NCBI GenBank assembly: GCA_028868855.1
Contig: JAGWTR010000003.1
Span: 354,978 to 418,977, forward strand
Length of the DNA: 64,000 bases
Source: Burkholderiales bacterium
Lineage (GTDB): Bacteria; Pseudomonadota; Gammaproteobacteria; Burkholderiales; Burkholderiaceae_C
Reading direction: 5' to 3'
Below are positions 43,878 through 52,971 of this stretch, in pieces. Under the pieces are notes generated by a model that worked only from the letters and a program-made list of their open reading frames with translations, was not told where the DNA came from and ran no database searches. The position numbers and the translations under genes were made by a program. Position 1 is the stretch's first letter. Each line of letters opens with the position of its first letter.

Positions 43878-45329
43878 CTACACCGCCAGCCACAACACCG
43901 CTGCTGCGGCCACGCCGGTCAACAAGCTGATGCGATCTTTCAGCGCGAAGACCAAGGGGTCGTCATGCATGTGGCCCCGATGTGTTTGCATCCAGACGCG
44001 GCTGACCCAGTAGAGCATGATGGGACACAAGGCCCACACCACTTTGGGGTGGCGATAGAGCACGCTGATGTCGGGCGAATTGACGTAAAGCGCAAGCACC
44101 AGGATGCTGATGTAGCCCGATGAGGTCCCCAGGCTTTGCAGCAGGGCCAGGTCTTCCACCTGATAGCCGCGCCCACTGGCCTTGAGCTTGCCTTGCTCAC
44201 GCATGGCATGCAGTTCGGCATAGCGCTTGATGATGGCCAGGCTCAGGAAAATGAAGATGGCGAACAGCAGCAACCAAAAGGACAAGGGAATGGCCGTGGC
44301 GGCCGCGCCAGCGACGATGCGAATGGTGTAGAGGCCCGCCAGGGTGAGCACGTCGATCATCTCCAGCCGCTTGAGCCCGAATGAATAGGCCAGCGTGACG
44401 GCGTAGTAAATCGCCAGCACGCCCAGAAACTTGAGCGGTAAGGTCAAGGACAGGGCCAGGGCCGCCAGCAGCAGCACCGGGGCCGCAACCAGACCAAACA
44501 TCAGGCTCAAATGGCCCGCAGCAAATGGGCGCTTGCTTTTGCGAGGATGTTGCCGGTCGACTTCAAGATCGAGCATGTCGTTGAGCAAGTAGACAGACGA
44601 GGCGCAGAGGCTGAAGGCAACAAATGCGACCACGCTGTCAAGCAAGGTGGACATGTCGCCCAGGCGATGGGCCGCCGCCACGGGCACAAAGATGAGGGCA
44701 TTTTTGGCCCACTGATGCACACGCAAGGCCTTGATGGCCTGTTTGAGAGAAGCCCCGGGGGCCTTGAATACGGCTTCGACCTGGGTGCAAGCGCGGGCCT
44801 GCTGCTCAAGCGCGGCGCCGGCGTTGACGACGATGGCTGCGCGCGCGTGCTGCCAGATGGCCAGGTCGACGCGGTGGTTGCCACAGTAGTCAAAACCCCG
44901 ATCGCCAAAGCGCTGCAGCAGTTGTTGCGCCTTTTGGGCACCGGCCACATTGGTCTGGCCGTCACTGGCCAACACACCATCGAACAAGCCGAGGTGATGG
45001 GCCACCGCATGGGCCATCTTCTGATCAGACGCGGTGCACAACCAGATGTGGCGGCCCAGCTTTTTCTGCTGCCTTAGCCACGTCAAGAAAGGGGACGTGT
45101 AGGGCAAGGCAGCCGCATTGAGCTGAACTCGGCGGGCGATTTCGGCCTTGAGCGCGGCCTTGCCTTTGAGCAACCACAACGGCACCAGGAACAGGTACAG
45201 CGGGTTTTGCTTGATGAGCAACAGGAACGATTCAAGCAGCAGGTCGCTGTGAATGAGGGTGCCATCGAGGTCGACGCACAGGGGGACCTGGGAAGTCGAT
45301 GGCTGTGAGGAATTGGGCTGGGTCAACAT
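43878..45329 (-). CDS. HAD phosphatase-UbiA prenyltransferase fusion, DPPR-synthase-like
   Basis: A 483-residue two-domain protein. The N-terminal HAD domain (about 15-200) has the nucleophile motif DLDGT (D20, D22). The C-terminal UbiA domain (about 205-483) has several membrane helices and the Mg-prenyl-diphosphate motif NDMLDLEVDRQHPRKSKRP (N250, D254, D258). In the mycobacterial pathway a UbiA enzyme transfers 5-phosphoribose to decaprenyl phosphate and a phosphatase then removes the 5'-phosphate. Fusion of both activities with DprE1/DprE2 genes next door fits that route. The start at 45329 leaves a 1-nt gap to the upstream gene; the longer frame to 45359 would overlap it. Confidence 0.87.
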   Translation of the reverse strand: MLTQPNSSQPSTSQVPLCVDLDGTLIHSDLLLESFLLLIKQNPLYLFLVPLWLLKGKAALKAEIARRVQLNAAALPYTSPFLTWLRQQKKLGRHIWLCTASDQKMAHAVAHHLGLFDGVLASDGQTNVAGAQKAQQLLQRFGDRGFDYCGNHRVDLAIWQHARAAIVVNAGAALEQQARACTQVEAVFKAPGASLKQAIKALRVHQWAKNALIFVPVAAAHRLGDMSTLLDSVVAFVAFSLCASSVYLLNDMLDLEVDRQHPRKSKRPFAAGHLSLMFGLVAAPVLLLAALALSLTLPLKFLGVLAIYYAVTLAYSFGLKRLEMIDVLTLAGLYTIRIVAGAAATAIPLSFWLLLFAIFIFLSLAIIKRYAELHAMREQGKLKASGRGYQVEDLALLQSLGTSSGYISILVLALYVNSPDISVLYRHPKVVWALCPIMLYWVSRVWMQTHRGHMHDDPLVFALKDRISLLTGVAAAAVLWLAV

Positions 45330-45330
45330 G

Positions 45331-46299
45331 CTATTTCTGGCCTCGCAAGGCCCACACACAGAGCCAGCCGATGAGCACGGCGAGCCACAAGGTCAAAAGA
45401 CGGCACACCAGGGTGAGCAAGATGGCCTGAGGCAAAGGGTAGCCATGGGCCACCAGCAAACTGGCCATGACGGCTTCGGTGCTGCCCAGCCCGCCGGGCA
45501 GGAAGGACAAGGCCCCCACGATGATGGCGACGGCGTAGATGCCCATGCTGGACGCCACCGACAAGGGCACGGTGGAGATGACATCGCCGACGAGTTTAAG
45601 ACCGATCGCCTCAAGCGCCCAGGCGAACAGGCCCAGCAGGAGGCCAGCCACAAGGATGCCGGGCGTGAGGAACTGGCGTGCGCTGGCCAGCATGTTGGCC
45701 AGCGACTGCGCCGTCTTGATCACCTGGCCCGAGGCCTGCCGGTGCATCGACATCGCTTGGGCCACGCGCGCCCACGGCACCGCAGCAAACACGATCAACA
45801 GCGCCATCACCAAGGCCACCGCGACCCACAGCACTTGCCGGTAGGCTTGCAACTCGGCCAGCGCCGCCATGGCCAGCAGGATCATGGCCAGCAGATCGAG
45901 CAAACGCTCGACAAAGAAGCCGGCGGTGACGCCGGACAAAGGGATGCCCAGCGGCTGGTAGTAGCGGGCCCGCACCATCTCACCCAACTTGCCCGGCGAC
46001 AAGGTGAAAGCAAACCCCGACATGAAGGTGAGCGCGGTGAAGCGCCAGGGCAAGCGATGCCCCAATTTAAGGAGGTACAGGCGCCAGCGCACGACACGCA
46101 GGGCGTAGTTGAGCAGAGACAAGACCCCAGCCAGCAACACCCAGGGCCAACCGGCCAGCAAGGGCTTGAGGTCGATTTGCGAAATATCGCGGTGAAAGCC
46201 CACCACACACCACAGGGCGAACGCAGCGATCAGGGCGTAGACGACCACTGACCGCCACGACCGGGGAGCGTGTGGATTGGGCACTGCGGCCAATGTCAA
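45331..46299 (-). CDS. Lysylphosphatidylglycerol synthase TM-like (UPF0104) membrane protein
   Basis: A 322-residue protein with about eight hydrophobic helices, of the LPG_synthase_TM/AglD-type family. Characteristic blocks are YALRVVRWRLYLLKLGHRL, TLSPGKLGEMVRARYY and FLPGGLGSTEAVMASLLV. Members without a synthetase domain are often encoded beside glycan-lipid genes and are suspected flippases or accessory transport proteins. Its ATG overlaps the rfbC stop, and the HAD-UbiA gene follows after 1 nt. A job in moving the lipid-linked pentose is inference from this position. Confidence 0.83.
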   Translation of the reverse strand: MTLAAVPNPHAPRSWRSVVVYALIAAFALWCVVGFHRDISQIDLKPLLAGWPWVLLAGVLSLLNYALRVVRWRLYLLKLGHRLPWRFTALTFMSGFAFTLSPGKLGEMVRARYYQPLGIPLSGVTAGFFVERLLDLLAMILLAMAALAELQAYRQVLWVAVALVMALLIVFAAVPWARVAQAMSMHRQASGQVIKTAQSLANMLASARQFLTPGILVAGLLLGLFAWALEAIGLKLVGDVISTVPLSVASSMGIYAVAIIVGALSFLPGGLGSTEAVMASLLVAHGYPLPQAILLTLVCRLLTLWLAVLIGWLCVWALRGQK

Positions 46300-46859
46300 A
46301 AGAGATCCGCGTCTTTCAAAGAAGGTGCCTGTGCATCCTTGTGCGCCAGATTGGGCACCAGGCCATCAAGTGGCCAGTCAATGCCAATGTCGGGGTCATT
46401 CCAGACAATGGCCCCTTCGCAATCCTTGGCGTAGACGTCGGTGGTTTTGTACAAGAAATGGGTGTCGTCGCTCAAGGCCAGGAAACCATGGGCAAAACCT
46501 TCAGGGATCCACAACTGGCGGTTGTTGCTGGCATTGAGTTCCACCCCCACCCATCGACCGAAGGTGGGCGAGTCTTTGCGGATGTCCACCGCCACGTCAA
46601 ATGCCGCGCCTTGCACCACGCGCACCAGCTTGCCTTGCGCATGGGGTGGTAACTGGTAATGCAGACCGCGCAGCACGCCTCGTTTGCTGCACGAGTGGTT
46701 GTCTTGCACAAAGGGACGCGGCACGGGCAGGCCCAGCTGGGTCAGCTCGGTGGCAAAGCGGTGCTGATTGAAGCTTTCCATGAACCAGCCGCGGTCGTCG
46801 CCGAACACAGCAGGCTCAAGGATGACAACCTCAGGGATGCGGGTTTGAATGAGCTTCAT
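46296..46859 (-). CDS. rfbC: dTDP-4-dehydrorhamnose 3,5-epimerase
   Basis: A 187-residue cupin-fold enzyme, third step of dTDP-L-rhamnose synthesis. Signatures are PEVVILEPAVFGDDRGWFME, QDNHSCSKRGVLRGLHYQ (catalytic His in RGLHYQ) and IPEGFAHGFLALSDD. The length is normal. It follows rfbA by 3 nt in the order rfbB-rfbD-rfbA-rfbC, and its stop overlaps the next gene. Confidence 0.96.
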   Translation of the reverse strand: MKLIQTRIPEVVILEPAVFGDDRGWFMESFNQHRFATELTQLGLPVPRPFVQDNHSCSKRGVLRGLHYQLPPHAQGKLVRVVQGAAFDVAVDIRKDSPTFGRWVGVELNASNNRQLWIPEGFAHGFLALSDDTHFLYKTTDVYAKDCEGAIVWNDPDIGIDWPLDGLVPNLAHKDAQAPSLKDADLF

Positions 46860-46862
46860 GGA

Positions 46863-47753
46863 TCAGAACACCGGTTCGTTGACGACCTTGATCAGGTACT
46901 GGCCGTAGCCGTTCTTGAGCATGGGCTGGGCCAGCTTGCGAACATGTTCGGCCGTGATCCAGCCCGAGCGGTAGGCGATTTCTTCGGGGCAGGCCACTTT
47001 GAGGCCTTGGCGTTTTTCAAGGGTGGCGATGAACTGGCCTGCCTCAAGCAGGCTGTCGTGCGTGCCCGTGTCCAGCCACGCATAGCCCCGACCCATGATC
47101 TGCACGTTGAGCTGACCCTGCTCAAGGTAGGCCGCGTTCACATCGGTGATTTCCAACTCGCCACGCGGACTGGGCTGGATACTGGCGGCAATGTCGCACA
47201 CCTGCTGGTCGTAAAAGTACAGGCCCGTGACGGCATAGTTGCTCTTGGGGGCCTTGGGCTTTTCTTCGATGCTGAGCGCGCGTTTTTGGCTGTCAAAGTC
47301 GACCACGCCGTAACGCTCAGGATCGTGCACATGGTAGGCAAACACGGTGGCGCCGGTGGTTTGCGCGGCCGCTTCGGACAGCAGGCCTTGCAGGTCGTGT
47401 CCGTGGTAGATGTTGTCGCCCAGCACCAGCGCACTCGGGTGATTGCCGACAAAGTCGCGCCCGAGGATGAAAGCCTGTGCCAGACCTTCCGGATTGGGTT
47501 GCACGCAGTAGCTGAGGTTGATGCCCCACTGGCTGCCATCGCCCAGCAAGGCCTGAAAGCGCGGTGTGTCTTGCGGGGTGCTGATGACCAGGATGTCGCG
47601 AATACCGGCCAGCAGCAAGGTGCTGAGCGGGTAGTAGATCATCGGCTTGTCATACACCGGCAGGAGTTGCTTGCTGATGGCCAGCGTGGCCGGGTGCAGA
47701 CGCGTGCCGGAACCGCCGGCCAGGATGATGCCTTTGCGTTGAAGTGCGGTCAT
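46863..47753 (-). CDS. rfbA: Glucose-1-phosphate thymidylyltransferase
   Basis: A 296-residue nucleotidyltransferase making dTDP-glucose, the committed step to dTDP-rhamnose. It starts [20 protein letters not shown] with the GGSGTRL nucleotide loop. [19 protein letters not shown] and [12 protein letters not shown] contain the sugar and metal contacts. Three-nucleotide gaps on both sides place it inside the rfb operon. Confidence 0.97.
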   Translation of the reverse strand: MTALQRKGIILAGGSGTRLHPATLAISKQLLPVYDKPMIYYPLSTLLLAGIRDILVISTPQDTPRFQALLGDGSQWGINLSYCVQPNPEGLAQAFILGRDFVGNHPSALVLGDNIYHGHDLQGLLSEAAAQTTGATVFAYHVHDPERYGVVDFDSQKRALSIEEKPKAPKSNYAVTGLYFYDQQVCDIAASIQPSPRGELEITDVNAAYLEQGQLNVQIMGRGYAWLDTGTHDSLLEAGQFIATLEKRQGLKVACPEEIAYRSGWITAEHVRKLAQPMLKNGYGQYLIKVVNEPVF

Positions 47754-47756
47754 TTT

Positions 47757-48656
47757 TTACTTTCCCAGGATTTCAGTGAGCATGCGTTGCACGCCTTGCT
47801 GCCAGTGCGGCAAGGTGACGTTCAGGGCGCGTTGCAGTGACGTGGTATCCAGCCGTGAATTGAGCGGACGCTGGGCCGGCGTGGGGTAGGCCGATGTGGC
47901 GATGGGCTCGATGGCCTCAGGCGCCACTTTGATGGCCTGGCCATTGGCGCGCGCCCATTCGATGACGAAGCGTGCGTAGTCAAACCAACTGGTCTCGCCA
48001 CTGGCCACGGCGTGATACAGGCCGGTCAGCCTGGCGCGGATGGCATGGGCGGTGAGGTCCGCCAACAGGTCGGCACCGGTGGGCGCGCCGATCTGGTCAT
48101 TGATGACCTTGAGCTGATCGCGCTCGGCCGCCAGGCGCAGCATGGTCTTGGCGAAATTGCCGCCCCGCGCCGCATAGACCCAGCTGGTGCGCAAGATGAG
48201 GTGATCGCAGCCGCTTTGCTGAATCAGTTGCTCGGCCTCCAGCTTGGTGCGGCCGTAGACGCTCAAAGGGTTGGTGGGGCTGGCTTCGGTGCGCGGCGCT
48301 GAGCCACTGCCGTCGAACACATAGTCGGTGCTGTAGTGCACGAGCAGCGCGCCCAGCTTGGCCGCTTCATCGGCAATCATGCCGGGCGTGGTGGCGTTGA
48401 TGGCTCGGGCCAGGTCGGACTCGCTCTCAGCCTTGTCCACCGCCGTGTGGGCGGCCGCATTGACGATGACATCGGGTTTGACCGCACGCACGATGGCCGC
48501 GACCTGTTCGGGTTGGCTGAAATCGGCCTTGAGATGCGGCGCTGCGGCCGGGCCGGCACTGTCAAAGTCCAAGGCGGTGACGTCACCCAGCGGGGCCAGC
48601 GCACGCTGCAACTCCCAGCCCACTTGGCCGCTCTTGCCCAATAGAAGAATGTTCAT
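47757..48656 (-). CDS. rfbD: dTDP-4-dehydrorhamnose reductase
   Basis: A 299-residue SDR performing the last step to dTDP-L-rhamnose. MNILLLGKSGQVGWELQRAL is the NADPH-binding start; YSTDYVFDGSG and NPLSVYGRTKLEAEQLI hold the active-site Thr and Y-x3-K. Six nucleotides separate it from rfbB. Size and motifs are typical. Confidence 0.96.
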   Translation of the reverse strand: MNILLLGKSGQVGWELQRALAPLGDVTALDFDSAGPAAAPHLKADFSQPEQVAAIVRAVKPDVIVNAAAHTAVDKAESESDLARAINATTPGMIADEAAKLGALLVHYSTDYVFDGSGSAPRTEASPTNPLSVYGRTKLEAEQLIQQSGCDHLILRTSWVYAARGGNFAKTMLRLAAERDQLKVINDQIGAPTGADLLADLTAHAIRARLTGLYHAVASGETSWFDYARFVIEWARANGQAIKVAPEAIEPIATSAYPTPAQRPLNSRLDTTSLQRALNVTLPHWQQGVQRMLTEILGK

Positions 48657-48662
48657 GAGGGA

Positions 48663-49736
48663 TCAGGCCACGCGGCCCTGGTAGTTGGTATTGAGCCAGT
48701 CGCGGTAGGCTCCCGAGCGCACCGAGTCGATCCATGCGTCGTTGTCCAGAAACCATTGAACGGTTTTGTCGATGCCGGAGGTGAAGGTCTCGGCCGGCCG
48801 CCAGCCAATCTCGCGTTCGATCTTGCTGGGGTCGATGGCGTAGCGACGGTCGTGACCTGGGCGGTCCTTGACGTAGGTGATGAGGTCTTCGTAGCGACCC
48901 GCGGCGCGTGGGCGCAGGGCGTCGAGCTTGCGGCAGATGGTGGTAACGACGTCGATGTTCTTGACTTCGTTCTTGCCACCCACGTTGTAGGTTTCGCCCA
49001 GGCGGCCCTTTTCAAGCACCTGGCAGATGGCTTCGCAGTGGTCACGCACGTACAGCCAGTCGCGCACATTCAACCCATCGCCATAGACAGGCAAGGGCTT
49101 GCCTTCCAAGGCGTTCAGGATCATCAATGGGATGAGTTTTTCCGGGAAGTGATAGGGCCCGTAATTGTTGCTGCAGTTGGTGGTGAGCGTCGGAAAGCCA
49201 TACGTGTGGTGGTAGGCGCGCACCAGGTGATCACTGCCGGCTTTGCTGGCTGAATAAGGGCTGTTGGGGGCGTAGGCCGTGGTTTCGCTGAAGGCCGGGT
49301 CGGTGTCGCTGAGCGAGCCATAAACCTCGTCGGTGGAGACGTGCAGAAAGCGGAACGCGGCTTTGTCGACCTCGGCCAGTTGGCTCCAATAGGCCCGGGT
49401 TTCTTCGAGCAGGCAGAAGGTGCCCACCATATTGGTGTGGATGAATTCACCCGGCCCATGAATGGAGCGGTCGACATGGCTTTCAGCCGCGAAATGGAGA
49501 ATGGCGCGGGGACGGTATTGCACCAAGGCTTGGCGCACGGCGTCGCGGTCGGCAATATCGGCATGCACCAAGGAAGCAAGTCCGCTGTCCAGGTGTTTCT
49601 GAATGGTGACGGGATTACCCGCATAGGTGAGTTTGTCAAACACCACCACTGGCTCGCTGGATGCACGCTGGCGTTCAAACCAATGGTGAACAAAATTGCC
49701 GCCGATGAAGCCGGCACCGCCTGTGATGAGGATCAT
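48663..49736 (-). CDS. rfbB: dTDP-glucose 4,6-dehydratase
   Basis: A 357-residue extended SDR, first gene of the operon rfbB-rfbD-rfbA-rfbC-LPG_TM-HAD/UbiA-dprE1-dprE2. [20 protein letters not shown] binds NAD+, [18 protein letters not shown] holds the catalytic Asp/Glu pair, and [15 protein letters not shown] is the Y-x3-K block. The promoter must lie in the 170-bp gap shared with the divergent pyrophosphorylase gene. Confidence 0.97.
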   Translation of the reverse strand: MILITGGAGFIGGNFVHHWFERQRASSEPVVVFDKLTYAGNPVTIQKHLDSGLASLVHADIADRDAVRQALVQYRPRAILHFAAESHVDRSIHGPGEFIHTNMVGTFCLLEETRAYWSQLAEVDKAAFRFLHVSTDEVYGSLSDTDPAFSETTAYAPNSPYSASKAGSDHLVRAYHHTYGFPTLTTNCSNNYGPYHFPEKLIPLMILNALEGKPLPVYGDGLNVRDWLYVRDHCEAICQVLEKGRLGETYNVGGKNEVKNIDVVTTICRKLDALRPRAAGRYEDLITYVKDRPGHDRRYAIDPSKIEREIGWRPAETFTSGIDKTVQWFLDNDAWIDSVRSGAYRDWLNTNYQGRVA

Positions 49737-49762
49737 GGATATTGCCCAGGGAATACAAAGTG

Positions 49763-49791
49763 CAGTGGCCCGATTATGCCCAGTGCCACTG
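49763..49791. repeat. Inverted repeat in the rfbB/pyrophosphorylase divergent promoter region
   Basis: CAGTGGC (49763-49769) and GCCACTG (49785-49791) are perfect 7-bp arms around 15 nt, 26 nt upstream of rfbB. It could be a leader hairpin of the rfb operon or a regulator site. Confidence 0.35.
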
Positions 49792-49877
49792 AGCCCGGGG
49801 GGACCCTAGTTCTGGGGGGCTGTCATGAAGGTGTCGCCCATTCGTGGCCTGCTTGGTGCATGATTCCGATTCAGACC

Positions 49878-49883
49878 TATAAA
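49878..49883 (+). promoter_or_regulatory. Possible -10 element of the sugar-nucleotide pyrophosphorylase gene
   Basis: TATAAA lies 23 nt before the start codon in a locally AT-rich stretch that stands out in this GC-rich DNA. A weak TTGGTG at 49853-49858 gives a 19-nt spacer, so only the -10 is convincing. Confidence 0.35.
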
Positions 49884-49906
49884 TTAGAAAACACGCGAGC
49901 AGCAGC

Positions 49907-51010
49907 ATGGCCAAAGCAATGATTCTGGCGGCGGGACAGGGAACCCGCGTGCGCCCTCTGACAAAGCAGACCCCCAAGCCCATGGTGCCCATTCTGGGCA
50001 AGCCGGTGCTCGAATACATCATCGAGCACCTGGCCCGCTATGGCGTCAAGGAAATCCTGATCAATGTGGCGTTCAACCACTGGAAGATCGAGAACTACTT
50101 TGGCGACGGGCGCCGCTGGGGCGTCGAAATCGGCTATTCGTACGAAGGGGTTCGCGAGCACGGCGAGATCGTGCCCAAGCCCTTGGGTTCGGCCGGCGGC
50201 ATGCGCCACATCCAAGATTTCAGCGGCTTTTTTGACGACACCACCATTGTGCTGTGCGGGGACGCCCTCATTGACCTGGACATCAGTGCCGCCTTGTTTG
50301 AACACAAGTCCAAAAAGGCGATGGCCAGCGTGGTGGCACTGGAAGTGCCCAAGGATCAGGTGCAGAACTACGGCATCGTGGTGTCCGACCGGGACGGCCG
50401 AGTGACATCCTTCCAGGAAAAACCCGGCCCTGCGGAGGCCAAATCCAACCTGGCCAGTACCGGCATCTACATTTTCGAGCCGGCTGTCTTGGAGCTGGTG
50501 CCACCGGGCCGCGAATTCGACATCGGCAGCGATCTGTTCCCGCTGCTGGTGGCACAAGGCCTGCCTTTCTTCGCCCAAAGCCGCCACTTCAACTGGATCG
50601 ACATTGGGCGGGTCAGCGACTATTGGTCGGTGTGGCAACGCGTCTTGCGCGGTGAGATCGCCGAGATGAACATGCCCGGCAAGGAAGTGCGACCCGGCGT
50701 GTGGGTGGGTTTGAACACCCGCATCGACTGGGACACGGTCAAGATCAGCGGGCCGGCTTACATCGGTGCCGGGACTTGCATCGAGTCGGGCGTGACCATT
50801 GATGGCCCGACCTGGATCGGACACGGATGCCGCCTGCGCAAGAACAGCACGGTGGTGCGCAGCGTGTTGTTCGAGTACACGCGCTTGAGCGAAGGCGCCC
50901 TGTTCGATGAAGTCATCGCCTCACCGCTGTATTGCGTCGACCGGCATGGCAAAACCACTTACCAGGGTGAAGAAACCACCAACTTGCGTTGGGGAGACTC
51001 GCGCGCCTGA
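49907..51010 (+). CDS. NDP-sugar pyrophosphorylase (mannose-1-phosphate guanylyltransferase-like)
   Basis: A 367-residue two-domain protein. The N-terminal nucleotidyltransferase starts MAKAMILAAGQGTRVRPLTK with the GxGTRxRPLT signature, and KPLGSAGGM and CGDALIDLD follow. The C-terminal part (about 260-340) is a short left-handed beta-helix (GPAYIGAGTCIESGVTIDGP). The closest types are GDP-mannose or glucose-1-phosphate pyrophosphorylases of the GCD1/ManC-short group. Supplying GDP-mannose for Gmd would be sensible here, but the sugar is not proven. It is divergent from rfbB. Confidence 0.82.
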   Translation: MAKAMILAAGQGTRVRPLTKQTPKPMVPILGKPVLEYIIEHLARYGVKEILINVAFNHWKIENYFGDGRRWGVEIGYSYEGVREHGEIVPKPLGSAGGMRHIQDFSGFFDDTTIVLCGDALIDLDISAALFEHKSKKAMASVVALEVPKDQVQNYGIVVSDRDGRVTSFQEKPGPAEAKSNLASTGIYIFEPAVLELVPPGREFDIGSDLFPLLVAQGLPFFAQSRHFNWIDIGRVSDYWSVWQRVLRGEIAEMNMPGKEVRPGVWVGLNTRIDWDTVKISGPAYIGAGTCIESGVTIDGPTWIGHGCRLRKNSTVVRSVLFEYTRLSEGALFDEVIASPLYCVDRHGKTTYQGEETTNLRWGDSRA

Positions 51011-51037
51011 GCCTCGGGTTTGCCATGAGCCCATGCC

Positions 51038-51053
51038 CCCCGCAATCACGGGG
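51038..51053 (+). terminator. Weak hairpin after the pyrophosphorylase gene
   Basis: CCCCG (51038-51042) and CGGGG (51049-51053) form a short stem with a 6-nt loop, 28 nt after the stop. No T-run follows, so it is at best a weak or rho-assisted stop. The rest of the 167-bp gap becomes AT-rich toward the next gene and probably contains its promoter. Confidence 0.25.
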
Positions 51054-51177
51054 TCGATGGGCCGAACAAACACCCGCCAGACACGTTCACTTACACCCAA
51101 AGGTAAATACCGAGCGCATCGTCACCGTCGGCCTTTTAGCCTTGTTCAAATATTAAATGACTGACAGGTAATGCGCG

Positions 51178-52965
51178 ATGCTGGAGCTTCGGTGCTTTGT
51201 TCGCCGCTTGGCGTGTCTTGGGCTGGTCGCGCTGGCGGCGTCCATGTCCTCCTGCATCCTTGATGCCGCAGGCCCTCAAGACAGCGCGGCAGCTTGGCGC
51301 TTCCTCACACAGGCCACGTTCGGGCCGTCACAAGGCGACGCTGCGCACCTGACCGACATTGGCTATGCGGCGTGGATCGATGAGCAACTGGCCATGCCCG
51401 CTCAAGGCTCGTATCGCGACTTCATTGCCGCACGCGATGCCGAAATTAAAGCCGCCAATCCAAGCAATAGTCCTGCGAAAGCCGGTCAGGAGCAGATCGT
51501 CGAAGCGTTCTATACCCACGCCTTGACGGATCCAGCCCAGTTGCGTCAACGCCTGACCTTTGCCTTGTCGGAAATCTTTGTGGTGTCGTTGCAGGACGGT
51601 CGCATTGCTGATCACCCGCAACTGATGGCCACCTACCTGGACACGCTGAACAACTCGCTCTCAGGCACGTATCGGGATTTACTGGAATCGGTGACGAAAA
51701 CCCCGGCCATGGGGGAATACCTGACCTATCGATCCAATCAAAGAGAGGACCCCACCAACGGCCGCATCCCCGACGAGAACTATGCCCGTGAGGTCATGCA
51801 GTTGTTTTCCATCGGCCTGGTTGAACTGAACCTCAATGGCACGCCGGTGTTGGATGCACGCACGCAAACACCCAAGCCCACATACACCAGCGCTGATGTC
51901 CAGGGGCTCGCTAAAGTCTTCACCGGTTGGAGCAATTATCGCGGGGCGGCCTATGCCTCCCAGCCGGTGTGGACGTGCTTCTGGATCATGGCTGAGTGCG
52001 CCGACCCGGAGGGTGAATTGCGCCTGATGGTGTCCTACCCCCCCTACCATTCGGTGTCAGAAAAGAAATTCCTGGGCGTCACCATTGCGGCCCAGAGCAC
52101 CCCCGACCCAGAAGGCGACCTGAAAATCGCCATGGATCGACTGGCCTCACATCCCAACACCGCGCCGTTTTTCTGCAAACAACTCATCAAACGACTGGTC
52201 ACCAGCAACCCCAGCCCTGAATATGTGCAGCGGGTGGCCCAACGTTTTCGGGATACCGGAGGCAGCCTGCCAGAGGTCACCAAGGCCATTTTGATGGATG
52301 ATGAGGCGCGCAGTCCTGACACGTTCTTCACAGCCACGGGCGGCAAGATCCGCGAACCGATCCTGCGTCTGACCGCGCTGCTCAGGGCGTTCACGATGGA
52401 CGCACCGGGTCTGCTACCGGCCACCGGCAGCCCCAGCAAAATCAAGACGGCTGGCATCACGTCCACGTCGGACAACGCCACCTCTCTGGGTCAATCGCCC
52501 GTGACGGCACCCTCGGTCTTCAATTTTTTCCGGCCGGGCTATGTGCCACCCCAAAGCGTCATCGCCGAGCATGCCGGCATGGTGGCCCCGGAGATGCAAC
52601 TGGTTTCTGAAAGCAGTGTGACGGGTTATGTCAATGCAATCGCAGATCTGCTGGACAAGGGCATCGGCTACGACGTGCAGACCGCCTTGGGTCCACGGCC
52701 CAGCATTCGGCTGGACCTGAGCGAGCCAAGAGCCCTGGCCCAGGATGCCGCCACGCTCGCTGACGACGTATCTCGGCGACTGCTGGGCACCACCATGACG
52801 AGTGCCTTGCGTCAGCAAATCCTCATCGCAGTGAACTCCATTGCGGTGCCCCCCTTGGATGCGACCCGAAGCAATGTCGCCGCCGTCAACGCGGCGCTTG
52901 ATCAACGGGTCAAGGCCGCGATCCTGATCACCGCCGCCTCCAGCGAGTTTCTGGTGCAAAGGTAA
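51178..52965 (+). CDS. DUF1800 family protein, second copy, probable lipoprotein
   Basis: A 595-residue homologue of the gene at 23345. The N-terminal signal sequence ends in ALAASMSSC, close to a lipobox, so a lipid anchor is likely. Core blocks are RFLTQATFGPSQGDAAHLTD, YAREVMQLFSIGLVELN and APSVFNFFRPGYVPPQS, in the same order and spacing as the first copy. An AGG site 9 nt upstream supports the ATG at 51178. It is followed 6 nt later by a DUF1501 gene. The function of the family is not established. Confidence 0.88.
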   Translation: MLELRCFVRRLACLGLVALAASMSSCILDAAGPQDSAAAWRFLTQATFGPSQGDAAHLTDIGYAAWIDEQLAMPAQGSYRDFIAARDAEIKAANPSNSPAKAGQEQIVEAFYTHALTDPAQLRQRLTFALSEIFVVSLQDGRIADHPQLMATYLDTLNNSLSGTYRDLLESVTKTPAMGEYLTYRSNQREDPTNGRIPDENYAREVMQLFSIGLVELNLNGTPVLDARTQTPKPTYTSADVQGLAKVFTGWSNYRGAAYASQPVWTCFWIMAECADPEGELRLMVSYPPYHSVSEKKFLGVTIAAQSTPDPEGDLKIAMDRLASHPNTAPFFCKQLIKRLVTSNPSPEYVQRVAQRFRDTGGSLPEVTKAILMDDEARSPDTFFTATGGKIREPILRLTALLRAFTMDAPGLLPATGSPSKIKTAGITSTSDNATSLGQSPVTAPSVFNFFRPGYVPPQSVIAEHAGMVAPEMQLVSESSVTGYVNAIADLLDKGIGYDVQTALGPRPSIRLDLSEPRALAQDAATLADDVSRRLLGTTMTSALRQQILIAVNSIAVPPLDATRSNVAAVNAALDQRVKAAILITAASSEFLVQR

Positions 52966-52971
52966 GAGCCC

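Noticed and set aside
45253..46251. A 332-codon plus-strand frame opposite the LPG_synthase_TM-like gene.
   Set aside because: Low-complexity His/Gln/Gly/Arg composition, entirely antisense to a convincing membrane protein.
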